Assembly: GCA_963768085.1 (NCBI GenBank)
Contig: CAVYGO010000001.1
Span: forward strand, 62,001 to 126,000
DNA length: 64,000 nt
Reading direction: 5' to 3'
From: Pukyongia sp963768085
GTDB taxonomy: Bacteria > Bacteroidota > Bacteroidia > Flavobacteriales > Flavobacteriaceae
Shown here: one piece after another, positions 34,129 through 41,547 of the stretch
How positions within the stretch are numbered: position 1 is the stretch's first letter
Layout: every line of letters starts with the position of its first letter
The notes under the pieces: generated by a model
Database searches by the model: none
The model's input: the letters and a program-made list of their open reading frames with translations, nothing else
What the model was told of the DNA's origin: nothing
Program-made: the position numbers and the translations under genes

Positions 34129-35139
34129 ATGAAATACCTTTTAATAATTGCCCTGTCGGTATTAACCGTTTCCTGTAATTCAGCCCAGACCAAGAGTGAA
34201 AGATCCATAATGAGCCGTGTGGATTATGCCAATACAATAATCGCAGCGGACCTGAAAACCCATCTTTACACCTTCGCTGGAGATAATATGGAAGGCCGAA
34301 TGACCGGTACAGACGGACAAAAACTGGCTGCGGAGTATCTTCGGAATTTCTACATGGACAATGGTATTCAATCTCCAATAGAAGAAAAGAACTATTATCA
34401 GCCCATACCCGCAAGCTATTTGGGTAGACGCGTTAGAACAGATTCGGAAAATGTGGTTGCCTATATAAAAGGTTCGGAAAAACCAGATGAAGTTATAATT
34501 CTCACTGCACATTACGATCATGTAGGTATGAGGGAAGATGGCACCATCTACAATGGCGCCGATGATGACGGCAGTGGAACGGTTGCAATGCTGGAGATCG
34601 CCAAGGCGTTTCAGAAAGCCGTAAGTGATGGGAACGGCCCCAAGCGATCCATACTATTCCTGCATGTTACAGGAGAAGAAATAGGGTTGTTCGGTTCAAG
34701 GTATTACACTGAAAACCCCCTTTTCCCTCTGGAGAATACGGTTTGCAATTTAAACACAGATATGATAGGGCGTATCGATCCGGATAAAGCCGATGGACCA
34801 GACTATGTTTATCTTATCGGAAGTGATAAGCTAAGCCAGGAATTACACGATGTTTCCGAGGCTGTGAATAAGCAGTATGTAAATCTTGAACTGGATTACA
34901 AATTTAACGACGACAAGGATCCGAATCGCTTCTATTATCGAAGTGACCACTATAATTTTGCAAAGAACAACATCCCGGTAATATTCTACTTTAACGGCGT
35001 TCACGAGGATTATCACCAACCCTCTGATACCCCCGATAAGATTGAATACGAACTGCTGGCAAAACGGGCTCAGTTAATCTTTCAAACTGCATGGGAAGTT
35101 GCAAACAGAGAGGAACGAATAACCGCAGATAAACTCTAA
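34129..35139 (+). CDS. M28-family aminopeptidase, lipoprotein
   Basis: The 336-residue zinc peptidase has a lipoprotein signal (MKYLLIIALSVLTVSC, lipidated at C16). The M28 metal ligands are visible: H128 in TAHYDHVG, D145-D147 in NGADDDGSG, the catalytic E183-E184 in TGEEIGLFGSR, D211 in NTDMIGR, and the last histidine in DYHQPSDTPDK. It should be anchored in the periplasm or outer membrane and remove N-terminal residues from peptides. It separates the carbonic anhydrase cluster from the rhodopsin pair. Its terminator hairpin at 35161-35187 lies in the gap to the convergent blh gene. Confidence 0.92.
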   Translation: MKYLLIIALSVLTVSCNSAQTKSERSIMSRVDYANTIIAADLKTHLYTFAGDNMEGRMTGTDGQKLAAEYLRNFYMDNGIQSPIEEKNYYQPIPASYLGRRVRTDSENVVAYIKGSEKPDEVIILTAHYDHVGMREDGTIYNGADDDGSGTVAMLEIAKAFQKAVSDGNGPKRSILFLHVTGEEIGLFGSRYYTENPLFPLENTVCNLNTDMIGRIDPDKADGPDYVYLIGSDKLSQELHDVSEAVNKQYVNLELDYKFNDDKDPNRFYYRSDHYNFAKNNIPVIFYFNGVHEDYHQPSDTPDKIEYELLAKRAQLIFQTAWEVANREERITADKL

Positions 35140-35160
35140 TTAAGATAATTTCTTTACCAT

Positions 35161-35187
35161 AAGCCACTTGACTGAAGTGGCTTTTCT
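35161..35187. terminator. terminator between M28 peptidase and blh
   Basis: Perfect arms AAGCCACTT / AAGTGGCTT with a GACTG loop, followed by TTCT on the plus strand. The T tract is weak, but the position between convergent stops supports it. Confidence 0.7.
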
Positions 35188-36070
35188 ATTTCTTTTCGCT
35201 GAACATTTTAGAAATGATAAAGGCATGTGCAAATGTTATTGCACCCAGAAATGCGAAGAAAAGTGGTACAAAAATGTCTTTGTCGTCTTTCACGATGTAT
35301 AGCATTAAGAAAATGAATGCGATGGATATCGACCAGATAAGCGCGGAAGATCTCAGGTACATCTTAAAAGATTTGATACTTACATCCCCATACAGATAAT
35401 TTAGTTGTTCGAGGATTGACGGTATGCTGTGCCAGAATATAAAATAAATTGAGAATGCCCAAAGCAAAGTAGCATACTTGAAAACAATTGCAAATACCAG
35501 AAACAGGAATAGTTCGAATAATAATCTGGACACATCCATCTGCTGTCGAATAAGTAAAATGGCGAATATCACCATGGTAATTCCAGCTGAGACTAAGGCT
35601 AATACTAAAAACCATGATTCAGGATATTCCGTTTGAGTAAGCATTTGAATTACATCAAGGGTTTCAGGTCCGTTTAAATAGAACAAAAGGCTCAAGACGG
35701 AAAGGCCATAACTCGTATTTAGAGTAGCCCTGATTCCGGTTGATAAAGAATTAATATCGCTCCAATGTTGTTCCCCAAAATGATAACCGCTGAATAAAAT
35801 AAAAGCGGTAAGGGCAAGGACTGGAATTTTATAAAACAAGCCGGCAGCAACCACCACAGTAAGAATGTAGCTGCCAAATAACAAAACAACGTTTTTAAAA
35901 TTTTTAGAAGACCCCAACTTGTTGATAATGGCCAAATCATTACTCCCATGTAAAATTCCTACAGAGAATATTAGTAAAAACGCCAGTATCTGTTGCGATG
36001 GCTCAATAAAATAATTGGATAACCATAGGCTGATAAGAGTTATAAATACTGCGATTTTCTTAAAATTCAT
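35186..36070 (-). CDS. blh: Brp/Blh-family beta-carotene 15,15'-dioxygenase
   Basis: The 294-residue membrane protein cleaves beta-carotene to two retinals, the chromophore of the rhodopsin encoded next door. Histidine-containing family motifs are present: GILHGSNDLAII (about 38-49), FSGYHFGEQHWSD (about 94-106) and FWHSIPSILEQLNYLYG (about 217-233). These histidines bind the catalytic iron. Seven to nine membrane helices are predicted by hydrophobicity. The gene faces away from the proteorhodopsin gene with 101 bases between them, a standard flavobacterial pairing. Carotenoid synthesis genes (crtEBIY) are not in the window. Confidence 0.93.
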   Translation of the reverse strand: MNFKKIAVFITLISLWLSNYFIEPSQQILAFLLIFSVGILHGSNDLAIINKLGSSKNFKNVVLLFGSYILTVVVAAGLFYKIPVLALTAFILFSGYHFGEQHWSDINSLSTGIRATLNTSYGLSVLSLLFYLNGPETLDVIQMLTQTEYPESWFLVLALVSAGITMVIFAILLIRQQMDVSRLLFELFLFLVFAIVFKYATLLWAFSIYFIFWHSIPSILEQLNYLYGDVSIKSFKMYLRSSALIWSISIAFIFLMLYIVKDDKDIFVPLFFAFLGAITFAHAFIISKMFSEKK

Positions 36071-36074
36071 CCGT

Positions 36075-36082
36075 CAAAATTA
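36075..36082 (-). promoter_or_regulatory. -7 promoter element of blh
   Basis: TAATTTTG on the minus strand fits TAnnTTTG, four bases before the start codon. The mRNA would be leaderless or nearly so. Confidence 0.35.
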
Positions 36083-36137
36083 AAATGTTAGGAAATATTT
36101 AAGTTAATGATTAAGAATCTTTTAACAGTGTTTTGTT

Positions 36138-36145
36138 TAACTTTG
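36138..36145 (+). promoter_or_regulatory. -7 promoter element of the proteorhodopsin gene
   Basis: TAACTTTG fits TAnnTTTG exactly. Transcription would start near 36152, giving a leader of about 20 bases. No strong -33 element is seen, which leaves room for an activator. Confidence 0.5.
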
Positions 36146-36171
36146 AGTAAAATTAATTAAACAAAAATATT

Positions 36172-36906
36172 ATGGACACATTTTCTAACGTTATCTCGCT
36201 AGTCCCAAAACTTGCTCCAGACGACTATGTAGGATTTACATTTTTCGTCGGCTGTATGGCTATGATGGCTGCATCAGCTTTTTTCTTCCTTTCTATGAAT
36301 AGTTTTGACAGGAAGTGGAGAACTTCTATTTTAGTTTCCGGACTTATTACATTTATCGCTGCGGTACATTATTGGTACATGCGTGATTACTGGGCAACTA
36401 ATGCCGAATCACCTACGTTTTTCCGTTATGTAGACTGGATACTAACCGTACCCCTCATGTGCGTTGAATTCTACCTCATATTAAAAGTGGCTGGAGCTAA
36501 AAAATCATTGATGTGGAAGTTAATTCTACTTTCTGTTATCATGCTCGTTACCGGTTACCTTGGTGAGGGTGTAGATCCAGAAAATGCACAAATATGGGGA
36601 TTAGTCTCAGGAATTGCGTATTTTGCAATAGTTTATGAAATTTGGTTAGGCGGAGCCGCAAAACTTGCAAAACAAGCAGGTGGGTCCGTTCAAAGAGCCC
36701 ACAAGATCTTATGTTGGTTCGTACTTGTTGGCTGGGCGATCTATCCAATTGGATATATGGCCGGTACCCCTGGATGGTATGAAGGTATTTTCGGTGGACT
36801 GAGCATGGACGTATTCTATAATATAGCTGATGCCATTAATAAAATTGGCTTTGGCCTCGTTATTTACAATTTGGCTGTACAGCAAACGTCAGCCAGTGAA
36901 GCATAA
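36172..36906 (+). CDS. proteorhodopsin, green-tuned proton pump
   Basis: The 244-residue seven-helix protein is a light-driven outward proton pump of the inner membrane. K224 in ADAINKIGFG binds retinal. D88 (proton acceptor), T92 and E99 (proton donor) give the D-T-E pattern of proton pumps, in RYVDWILTVPLMCVEFY. H66 pairs with the acceptor. M96, at the spectral tuning position (105 in the original proteorhodopsin), is the usual flavobacterial green-absorbing residue; blue forms have glutamine. Sodium pumps (NDQ) and chloride pumps (NTQ) are excluded by these residues. blh lies divergently upstream and a strong terminator downstream. Confidence 0.97.
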   Translation: MDTFSNVISLVPKLAPDDYVGFTFFVGCMAMMAASAFFFLSMNSFDRKWRTSILVSGLITFIAAVHYWYMRDYWATNAESPTFFRYVDWILTVPLMCVEFYLILKVAGAKKSLMWKLILLSVIMLVTGYLGEGVDPENAQIWGLVSGIAYFAIVYEIWLGGAAKLAKQAGGSVQRAHKILCWFVLVGWAIYPIGYMAGTPGWYEGIFGGLSMDVFYNIADAINKIGFGLVIYNLAVQQTSASEA

Positions 36907-36927
36907 TTTAGAGGTTATGTATTCATT

Positions 36928-36955
36928 AAACCCCTCAATAGAGGGGTTTTTTTTT
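36928..36955 (+). terminator. proteorhodopsin terminator
   Basis: Arms AAACCCCTC / GAGGGGTTT around AATA, followed by a run of T on the plus strand. Confidence 0.85.
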
Positions 36956-37115
36956 AAACAAATATTTATTTCTGCTATCTGTTTAATGATCCAGCTCAGA
37001 AAGTTAATGCGCAAAGCGTTAAAAATATTTCTTTATTTCTAACGGTTTAGCTATGCTGAACCGAACGAGGGGTAACCTGCTCATAAAGCCTTCGGGCTGC
37101 ACCCGATAATCTTTC

Positions 37116-37157
37116 TTTATTTCTGAAACTCGAAGCAAGCTTCGGTTCAGAAATAAA
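37116..37157. repeat. inverted repeat behind the tRNA-His terminator
   Basis: TTTATTTCTGAA (37116-37127) and TTCAGAAATAAA (37146-37157) are perfect inverted copies around the core AAGCAAGCTTCGGTTC (37133-37148). The right arm is part of the T tract of the tRNA-His terminator. The plan and core match the element behind tRNA-Ser. A further CTTTATTTCT copy lies 84 bases away at 37031-37040. Confidence 0.65.
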
Positions 37158-37180
37158 AAACCTTCAACGGATGTTGAAGG
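37155..37180 (-). terminator. terminator of tRNA-His
   Basis: Arms CCTTCAAC / GTTGAAGG with a short loop, followed on the minus strand by TTTTTTATTT. It starts 9 bases after the tRNA 3' end. Confidence 0.8.
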
Positions 37181-37188
37181 CTTTAATG

Positions 37189-37262
37189 GGTGGAAGACCG
37201 GGTTCGAACCGGCGACCTCTGGAACCACAATCCAGCGCTCTAACCAGCTGAGCTACAACCAC
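37189..37262 (-). tRNA. tRNA-His(GUG)
   Basis: On the minus strand the anticodon stem-loop is CTGGATTGTGGTTCCAG with anticodon GTG. The D arm is GCTCAGCTGGTTAGAGC and the T arm GCCGGTTCGAACCCGGT. A genome-encoded G at position -1 (37263) faces discriminator C, the tRNA-His identity pair. The acceptor arms GTGGTTG and CTTCCAC leave two adjacent T-T mismatches at positions 5-68 and 6-67. Confidence 0.95.
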
Positions 37263-37337
37263 CGTATAATTTTAGTGCTCTAAGCGGAGGCAAATATAAA
37301 TCTTTTCCCCTGCTTCTACAATATCATTACGTAAATT

Positions 37338-38054
37338 TTACATCAGATCGAAAATCGAATTTACAGCTACATATCGCTCCACCGTATAACCTTCCGCATA
37401 TTCCGTGCCAATAAGCCGACCCAGGTTTCTATTTCGATAACGCAAACTTTCCGTGGCATTCTTACTCGATATTGGAGTTTCAGGTTCGAGGGAATTTTCA
37501 TCGTAAAACTGACTCTTATACGCAAAGATCGCTTCCAGTTTCTTATCCATATAACCGGTTACATCCACTACAAAATCCGGTGTTAATTCCTTCCATTGTA
37601 AATAATGATAAACATGTTTAGGACGCCAGGCTTCCAGTACCATTCCTTCCACCTCAGTTTGAATTTTCCGAAGGCCACTCAGAAAACAAGCATCACTCAC
37701 CAGTTTACTCCCTTTTCCATGGTCAATATGTCTGTCATCGACCGCATTGCACAATACAATCTCCGGCTTATAGGTACGCAAGACCTTAATAATAGCGAGC
37801 TGGGCCTCTTTAGTATTTTCGAAAAATCCATCCGAAAGTCCCAGGTTTTCGCGAACACGCACTCCAAGTATCTTTGCAGCTCCCTCGGCTTCTACTTTTC
37901 GGATTTCGGCATTACCACGCGTACCGAGTTCACCACGTGTGATATCGAGTATTCCAACTGCTTTCCCGGCATCTATTTCCTTGGCAAGCGTAGCACCACA
38001 ACTCATTTCAACATCGTCCGGGTGCGCCCCTATGGCGAGTATATCTAATTTCAT
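37338..38054 (-). CDS. bshB1: bacillithiol biosynthesis deacetylase BshB1
   Basis: The 238-residue LmbE-family zinc hydrolase deacetylates GlcNAc-malate to GlcN-malate, the second step of bacillithiol synthesis. The zinc-binding AHPDD is in LAIGAHPDDVEMSCGAT (about 11-16), with DRHIDHGKGSKLVSDACF further on supplying the other ligand. SDGFFENTKEAQ and TRGELGTRGNAEIR are typical of BshB1. Bacillithiol is the main low-molecular-weight thiol of many Bacteroidota. Its start overlaps the stop of the trans-sulfuration gene by 4 bases (ATGA), so cysteine metabolism and thiol synthesis are coupled. bshA and bshC are not in the window. Confidence 0.93.
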   Translation of the reverse strand: MKLDILAIGAHPDDVEMSCGATLAKEIDAGKAVGILDITRGELGTRGNAEIRKVEAEGAAKILGVRVRENLGLSDGFFENTKEAQLAIIKVLRTYKPEIVLCNAVDDRHIDHGKGSKLVSDACFLSGLRKIQTEVEGMVLEAWRPKHVYHYLQWKELTPDFVVDVTGYMDKKLEAIFAYKSQFYDENSLEPETPISSKNATESLRYRNRNLGRLIGTEYAEGYTVERYVAVNSIFDLM

Positions 38055-39235
38055 ACGATGGTTTTTTGCAATTGATCTTTAGCAACCGTTTCAAAAGCCT
38101 GTTGCAGATCTGCAATGAGGTCTTTTCTGTTTTCAATACCAATCGAAAAGCGCAATAGTCGATCGGATATTCCCTGTCTTTCCCGCTCTTCAGCACTTAA
38201 CAAGGCATGGGAAGTCTTGGCAGGAGATAAAATTGTCGACTCTACACCAGCCAGACTCATCGATTGTTTGATCATGTTCAGCGATTGCATAAATACTTCC
38301 GGGTCTACGGAGGCTATTAATTCGAAGGACAACATGCCCGTATAACCATTCATTTGCTTTTTTGCTAACACATGGTCGGGGTGACTTTTCAAACCGGGAT
38401 AATACACTTTGCTAACCAGATCGTGCTCGTGAAGCCATTTTGCAATTTTCTTCGCGTTTCGGTTATGTGCTTTCACCCTGATACCTAAAGTCTTCATACT
38501 CCGTTCGAGCAACCATACCGTATAATCACTTAAACTACCTCCCAGGTTTTTCCCAACGTTCCAAATCTTCTTTATATGAGCTTCTGAAGCCGCAACGGCT
38601 CCCGCACAGATATCACTGTGTCCACCCATATATTTAGTGGCACTGTGAATCATAATATCGATCCCAAAATCGGCAGGGGTCTGATTCACGGGCGATGCAA
38701 ATGTATTATCGATCATAGAAACCAATCCGTGCTCTTTAGCCAGACGTGTAATCATCTCAAGATCGGTGATAAGCATTAGTGGATTCGAAGGAGTTTCCAC
38801 ATAGATTACCTTTGTGTTTGGTTTAATTTTACTTCTGAAATCTTCCTCTGAAAAGCCATCGGTAAAGTCGAACTCAATTCCATACTTCGGAAATTCTTCA
38901 ACCATAAAATTGAAAGCACCACCATAAATTGTTTTCTGAACTACCACATGATCTCCCTGTTTCAGAAAAGCTAACATCGTATGACTGATTGCCGCCATAC
39001 CACTGCCGAAGATCAATCCAGCCTCACAATGTTCCAAAGCGGCGACCTTTTTTGACAGTCCTTCCTGGTTAGGTGTATTGAAGTACCTGGGATATCGTTT
39101 AACATCTACATTTTCGTATGCGTAGGAACTTGACATATACAAAGGCGAAATAGCACCTTGGTATTGTTCATCTTTTAGTTCACCAACATGGGTGCAAATC
39201 GTATTAACACCCGCTTTTTCTGATTTCATTTTCAC
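38051..39235 (-). CDS. trans-sulfuration PLP enzyme (cystathionine gamma-synthase/lyase type)
   Basis: The 394-residue fold-type I PLP enzyme has the lysine K201 in HSATKYMGGHSDICAG, the motif IDNTFASPVNQTP and the substrate-side YSS-type region SSSYAYENVDVKRYPRYFN. Members make or split cystathionine between cysteine and homocysteine, or degrade methionine. The exact reaction cannot be told apart by eye. The 4-base overlap with bshB1 favours a role in cysteine supply for bacillithiol. It differs clearly from the paralogue at 13330-14559. The divergent hut genes start 58 bases away. Confidence 0.85.
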   Translation of the reverse strand: MKMKSEKAGVNTICTHVGELKDEQYQGAISPLYMSSSYAYENVDVKRYPRYFNTPNQEGLSKKVAALEHCEAGLIFGSGMAAISHTMLAFLKQGDHVVVQKTIYGGAFNFMVEEFPKYGIEFDFTDGFSEEDFRSKIKPNTKVIYVETPSNPLMLITDLEMITRLAKEHGLVSMIDNTFASPVNQTPADFGIDIMIHSATKYMGGHSDICAGAVAASEAHIKKIWNVGKNLGGSLSDYTVWLLERSMKTLGIRVKAHNRNAKKIAKWLHEHDLVSKVYYPGLKSHPDHVLAKKQMNGYTGMLSFELIASVDPEVFMQSLNMIKQSMSLAGVESTILSPAKTSHALLSAEERERQGISDRLLRFSIGIENRKDLIADLQQAFETVAKDQLQKTIV

Positions 39236-39293
39236 TGAGATTTTTTACAGCTCTAATTTATAAATTCCTTTTCAGGTTTGCTATCTTTAACCG

Positions 39294-40529
39294 ATGAATG
39301 TTTTACTAACCAACATTAAAGAATTAGTCCAGGTAAGGGATATCCCGGTCACAAAATTAAGGGGTAGCGAAATGAAAGAACTGCCTTCCCTGAAGAACGC
39401 CTGGCTTCTCATTGAGAATGATACCATTTTAAATTATGGAACGATGGTGGCGTCTCCAACCGGTTCATTCGATAAGGTCATAGACTGTAATGGTAAAATA
39501 GTACTTCCATCATGGTGCGACTCTCACACTCACATTGTCTTTGCAGGAAACCGGGAGCAGGAGTTTGTGGATAGGATCAATGGACTTAGTTACCAGGCCA
39601 TAGCAGAAAAAGGGGGCGGTATTTTAAATAGTGCCGGGAAACTTCAGGAAATTTCAGAAGACGAATTGTATAAGCAGTCTGCTAAACGCCTGGAAGAAGT
39701 TATGAAACTCGGCACCGGAGCCATCGAAATTAAAAGTGGTTATGGACTCACGACGGAGGCCGAATTGAAAATGTTGCGCGTTGCTAAAAGATTGGATAAA
39801 GCCTATCCTGTAACGGTTAAAACAACTTTTCTGGGTGCGCATGCGGTGCCGCAAAAATATACCGATAATAAAGATGGTTATATTCAGCTGATCTGCGATG
39901 AAATGATCCCTGCAGTAACCAAAGAACAGCTGGCCGACTATGTGGATGTATTCTGCGAAGAGGGATATTTTACGGTGGAGGATACAGATAAAATATTAAC
40001 CGCAGCCAAAAATTTTGGGTTAATTCCAAAGATCCATGTGAATCAGTTCAACAGTATTGGTGGCGTTGCCATTGGGGTGAAACACCAGGCTTTGACAGTA
40101 GATCATCTTGAGATCGTTAGCGATGATGACATTCGCGAATTACAACATTCTGAAACCATGCCTGTGGCACTTCCTGCTTGCTCGTTCTTTTTAAGCATTC
40201 CGTACACTCCGGGTCGCACATTGATCGACGCAGGATTACCTTTGGCCATAGCCACAGATTATAACCCTGGCTCCTCACCTACGGGGAATATGAATTTTGT
40301 GGTGGCGGCTGCCTGCATTAAAATGAATCTCACCCCGGAAGAAGCTATTAATGCCGCAACCATAAACGCAGCCTATGCCATGGGATTGAGCGAAACCCAT
40401 GGGAGTATCAGTAAAGGGAAGAGAGCAAATCTTATTATAACCAGGGAGATTCCTTCGTATGGTTTTATTCCTTATTCCTTCGGAAATAATTGTATTGACA
40501 GTGTAATTTGTAATGGCGTACTTCTATGA
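39294..40529 (+). CDS. hutI: imidazolonepropionase
   Basis: The 411-residue amidohydrolase opens the ring of 4-imidazolone-5-propionate to N-formimino-glutamate, the third step of histidine degradation. Metal-binding SHTHIVFAGNRE (about 77-88), GGGILNSAGKLQE, KSGYGLTTEAELK and HVNQFNSIGG are HutI signatures, and the late ATDYNPGSSPTGNM carries the conserved aspartate. It overlaps hutG by 4 bases (ATGA). The first two enzymes, HutH and HutU, are not in the window. Confidence 0.95.
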   Translation: MNVLLTNIKELVQVRDIPVTKLRGSEMKELPSLKNAWLLIENDTILNYGTMVASPTGSFDKVIDCNGKIVLPSWCDSHTHIVFAGNREQEFVDRINGLSYQAIAEKGGGILNSAGKLQEISEDELYKQSAKRLEEVMKLGTGAIEIKSGYGLTTEAELKMLRVAKRLDKAYPVTVKTTFLGAHAVPQKYTDNKDGYIQLICDEMIPAVTKEQLADYVDVFCEEGYFTVEDTDKILTAAKNFGLIPKIHVNQFNSIGGVAIGVKHQALTVDHLEIVSDDDIRELQHSETMPVALPACSFFLSIPYTPGRTLIDAGLPLAIATDYNPGSSPTGNMNFVVAAACIKMNLTPEEAINAATINAAYAMGLSETHGSISKGKRANLIITREIPSYGFIPYSFGNNCIDSVICNGVLL

Positions 40530-41524
40530 ACCGATTAAAGATCTATAATCAGGAATTTCTCAATTCACGCACGAATATTAGAAAAGGTGAAACAAAGTTC
40601 GGTGAGAAGGTAGCAACCATAGGAACACTGGACGAATTAAAGAAACATAAAGCTTCGTATGTCATACTTGGTATCCCGGAGGATGTAGGAGTCCTTGCCA
40701 ACTTTGGAAAGAAAGGAACTTCAGAGGCATGGCATGCTTGCCTGAAATCATTACTCAATATGCAGGCCAATTCACTGTCCAGACCGGAAAACATAATAAT
40801 CCTGGGGGAACTGGATTTTCGAAATGAGATGCGAACAGCACATATGCTGGATTTGGATGCTGATAACTTTGGCGAGACCATAGGTAAATTAGTAGAAAAG
40901 ATCGATCTGGAAGTATCCCAGATCATCCGGACCATTGTCGCGGCAGGTAAGATTCCTTTGGTTATTGGAGGTGGGCATAACAATGCCCTGGGGATATTAA
41001 AGGGATCCAGCGATGCCCTGGGAAAACCTCTAAATGTGATCAACTTTGATGCACATAGTGACTTTAAACCCCTGGAACACCGTCATAGTGGTAACGCTTT
41101 TTCTTATGCTATGGAGCGAGGTTACCTTCACAAATACGGGATCTTTGGCATACATAAAAGCTATACATCCCAAGAAGTATATAACAGGATGGAGCAGTTT
41201 AAGAATCGTATCGGATTCTATTTTTTCGAGGACGTGATCCTTCGTGAAAATCCACCTTTTAAACAGGCTGTGAAAGTAGCCAAGCAGTTTATTCGGGACA
41301 GTAAGTTTGGACTGGAAATTGACGTGGATGCTATAGAATCATTTCCGAGCAGCGCTATGACTCCATCTGGATTTCCATTGACTCAGGCCCGACAGTTCGC
41401 GCGATTCTTTTCGAAAAATCCGGTTCCTTCATATATACATATTAGTGAGGCGATACCGGATAAAACTGAACCCGATACCGTGGGAAAAGCATTGGCTTAC
41501 CTGATATTAGACGTAACAGTATAA
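40526..41524 (+). CDS. hutG: arginase-family formimidoylglutamase
   Basis: The 332-residue protein has the complete di-manganese site of the ureohydrolase family: the histidine in IGGGHNN, DAHSD in NFDAHSDFKPLEHRH, and EIDVDAIE. HutG hydrolyses formimino-glutamate to glutamate and formamide. Position between hutI and ftcD supports this function over agmatinase or arginase. GGGH replaces the usual GGDH, as is common in flavobacterial members. Its start overlaps the hutI stop by 4 bases. Confidence 0.85.
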   Translation: MNRLKIYNQEFLNSRTNIRKGETKFGEKVATIGTLDELKKHKASYVILGIPEDVGVLANFGKKGTSEAWHACLKSLLNMQANSLSRPENIIILGELDFRNEMRTAHMLDLDADNFGETIGKLVEKIDLEVSQIIRTIVAAGKIPLVIGGGHNNALGILKGSSDALGKPLNVINFDAHSDFKPLEHRHSGNAFSYAMERGYLHKYGIFGIHKSYTSQEVYNRMEQFKNRIGFYFFEDVILRENPPFKQAVKVAKQFIRDSKFGLEIDVDAIESFPSSAMTPSGFPLTQARQFARFFSKNPVPSYIHISEAIPDKTEPDTVGKALAYLILDVTV

Positions 41525-41547
41525 TTTTAAATTGAAAGAAAACAACC

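Noticed and set aside
37019..37228. 69-codon minus-strand frame over tRNA-His
   Set aside because: It is the translation of the tRNA and its terminator and cannot be a protein gene.
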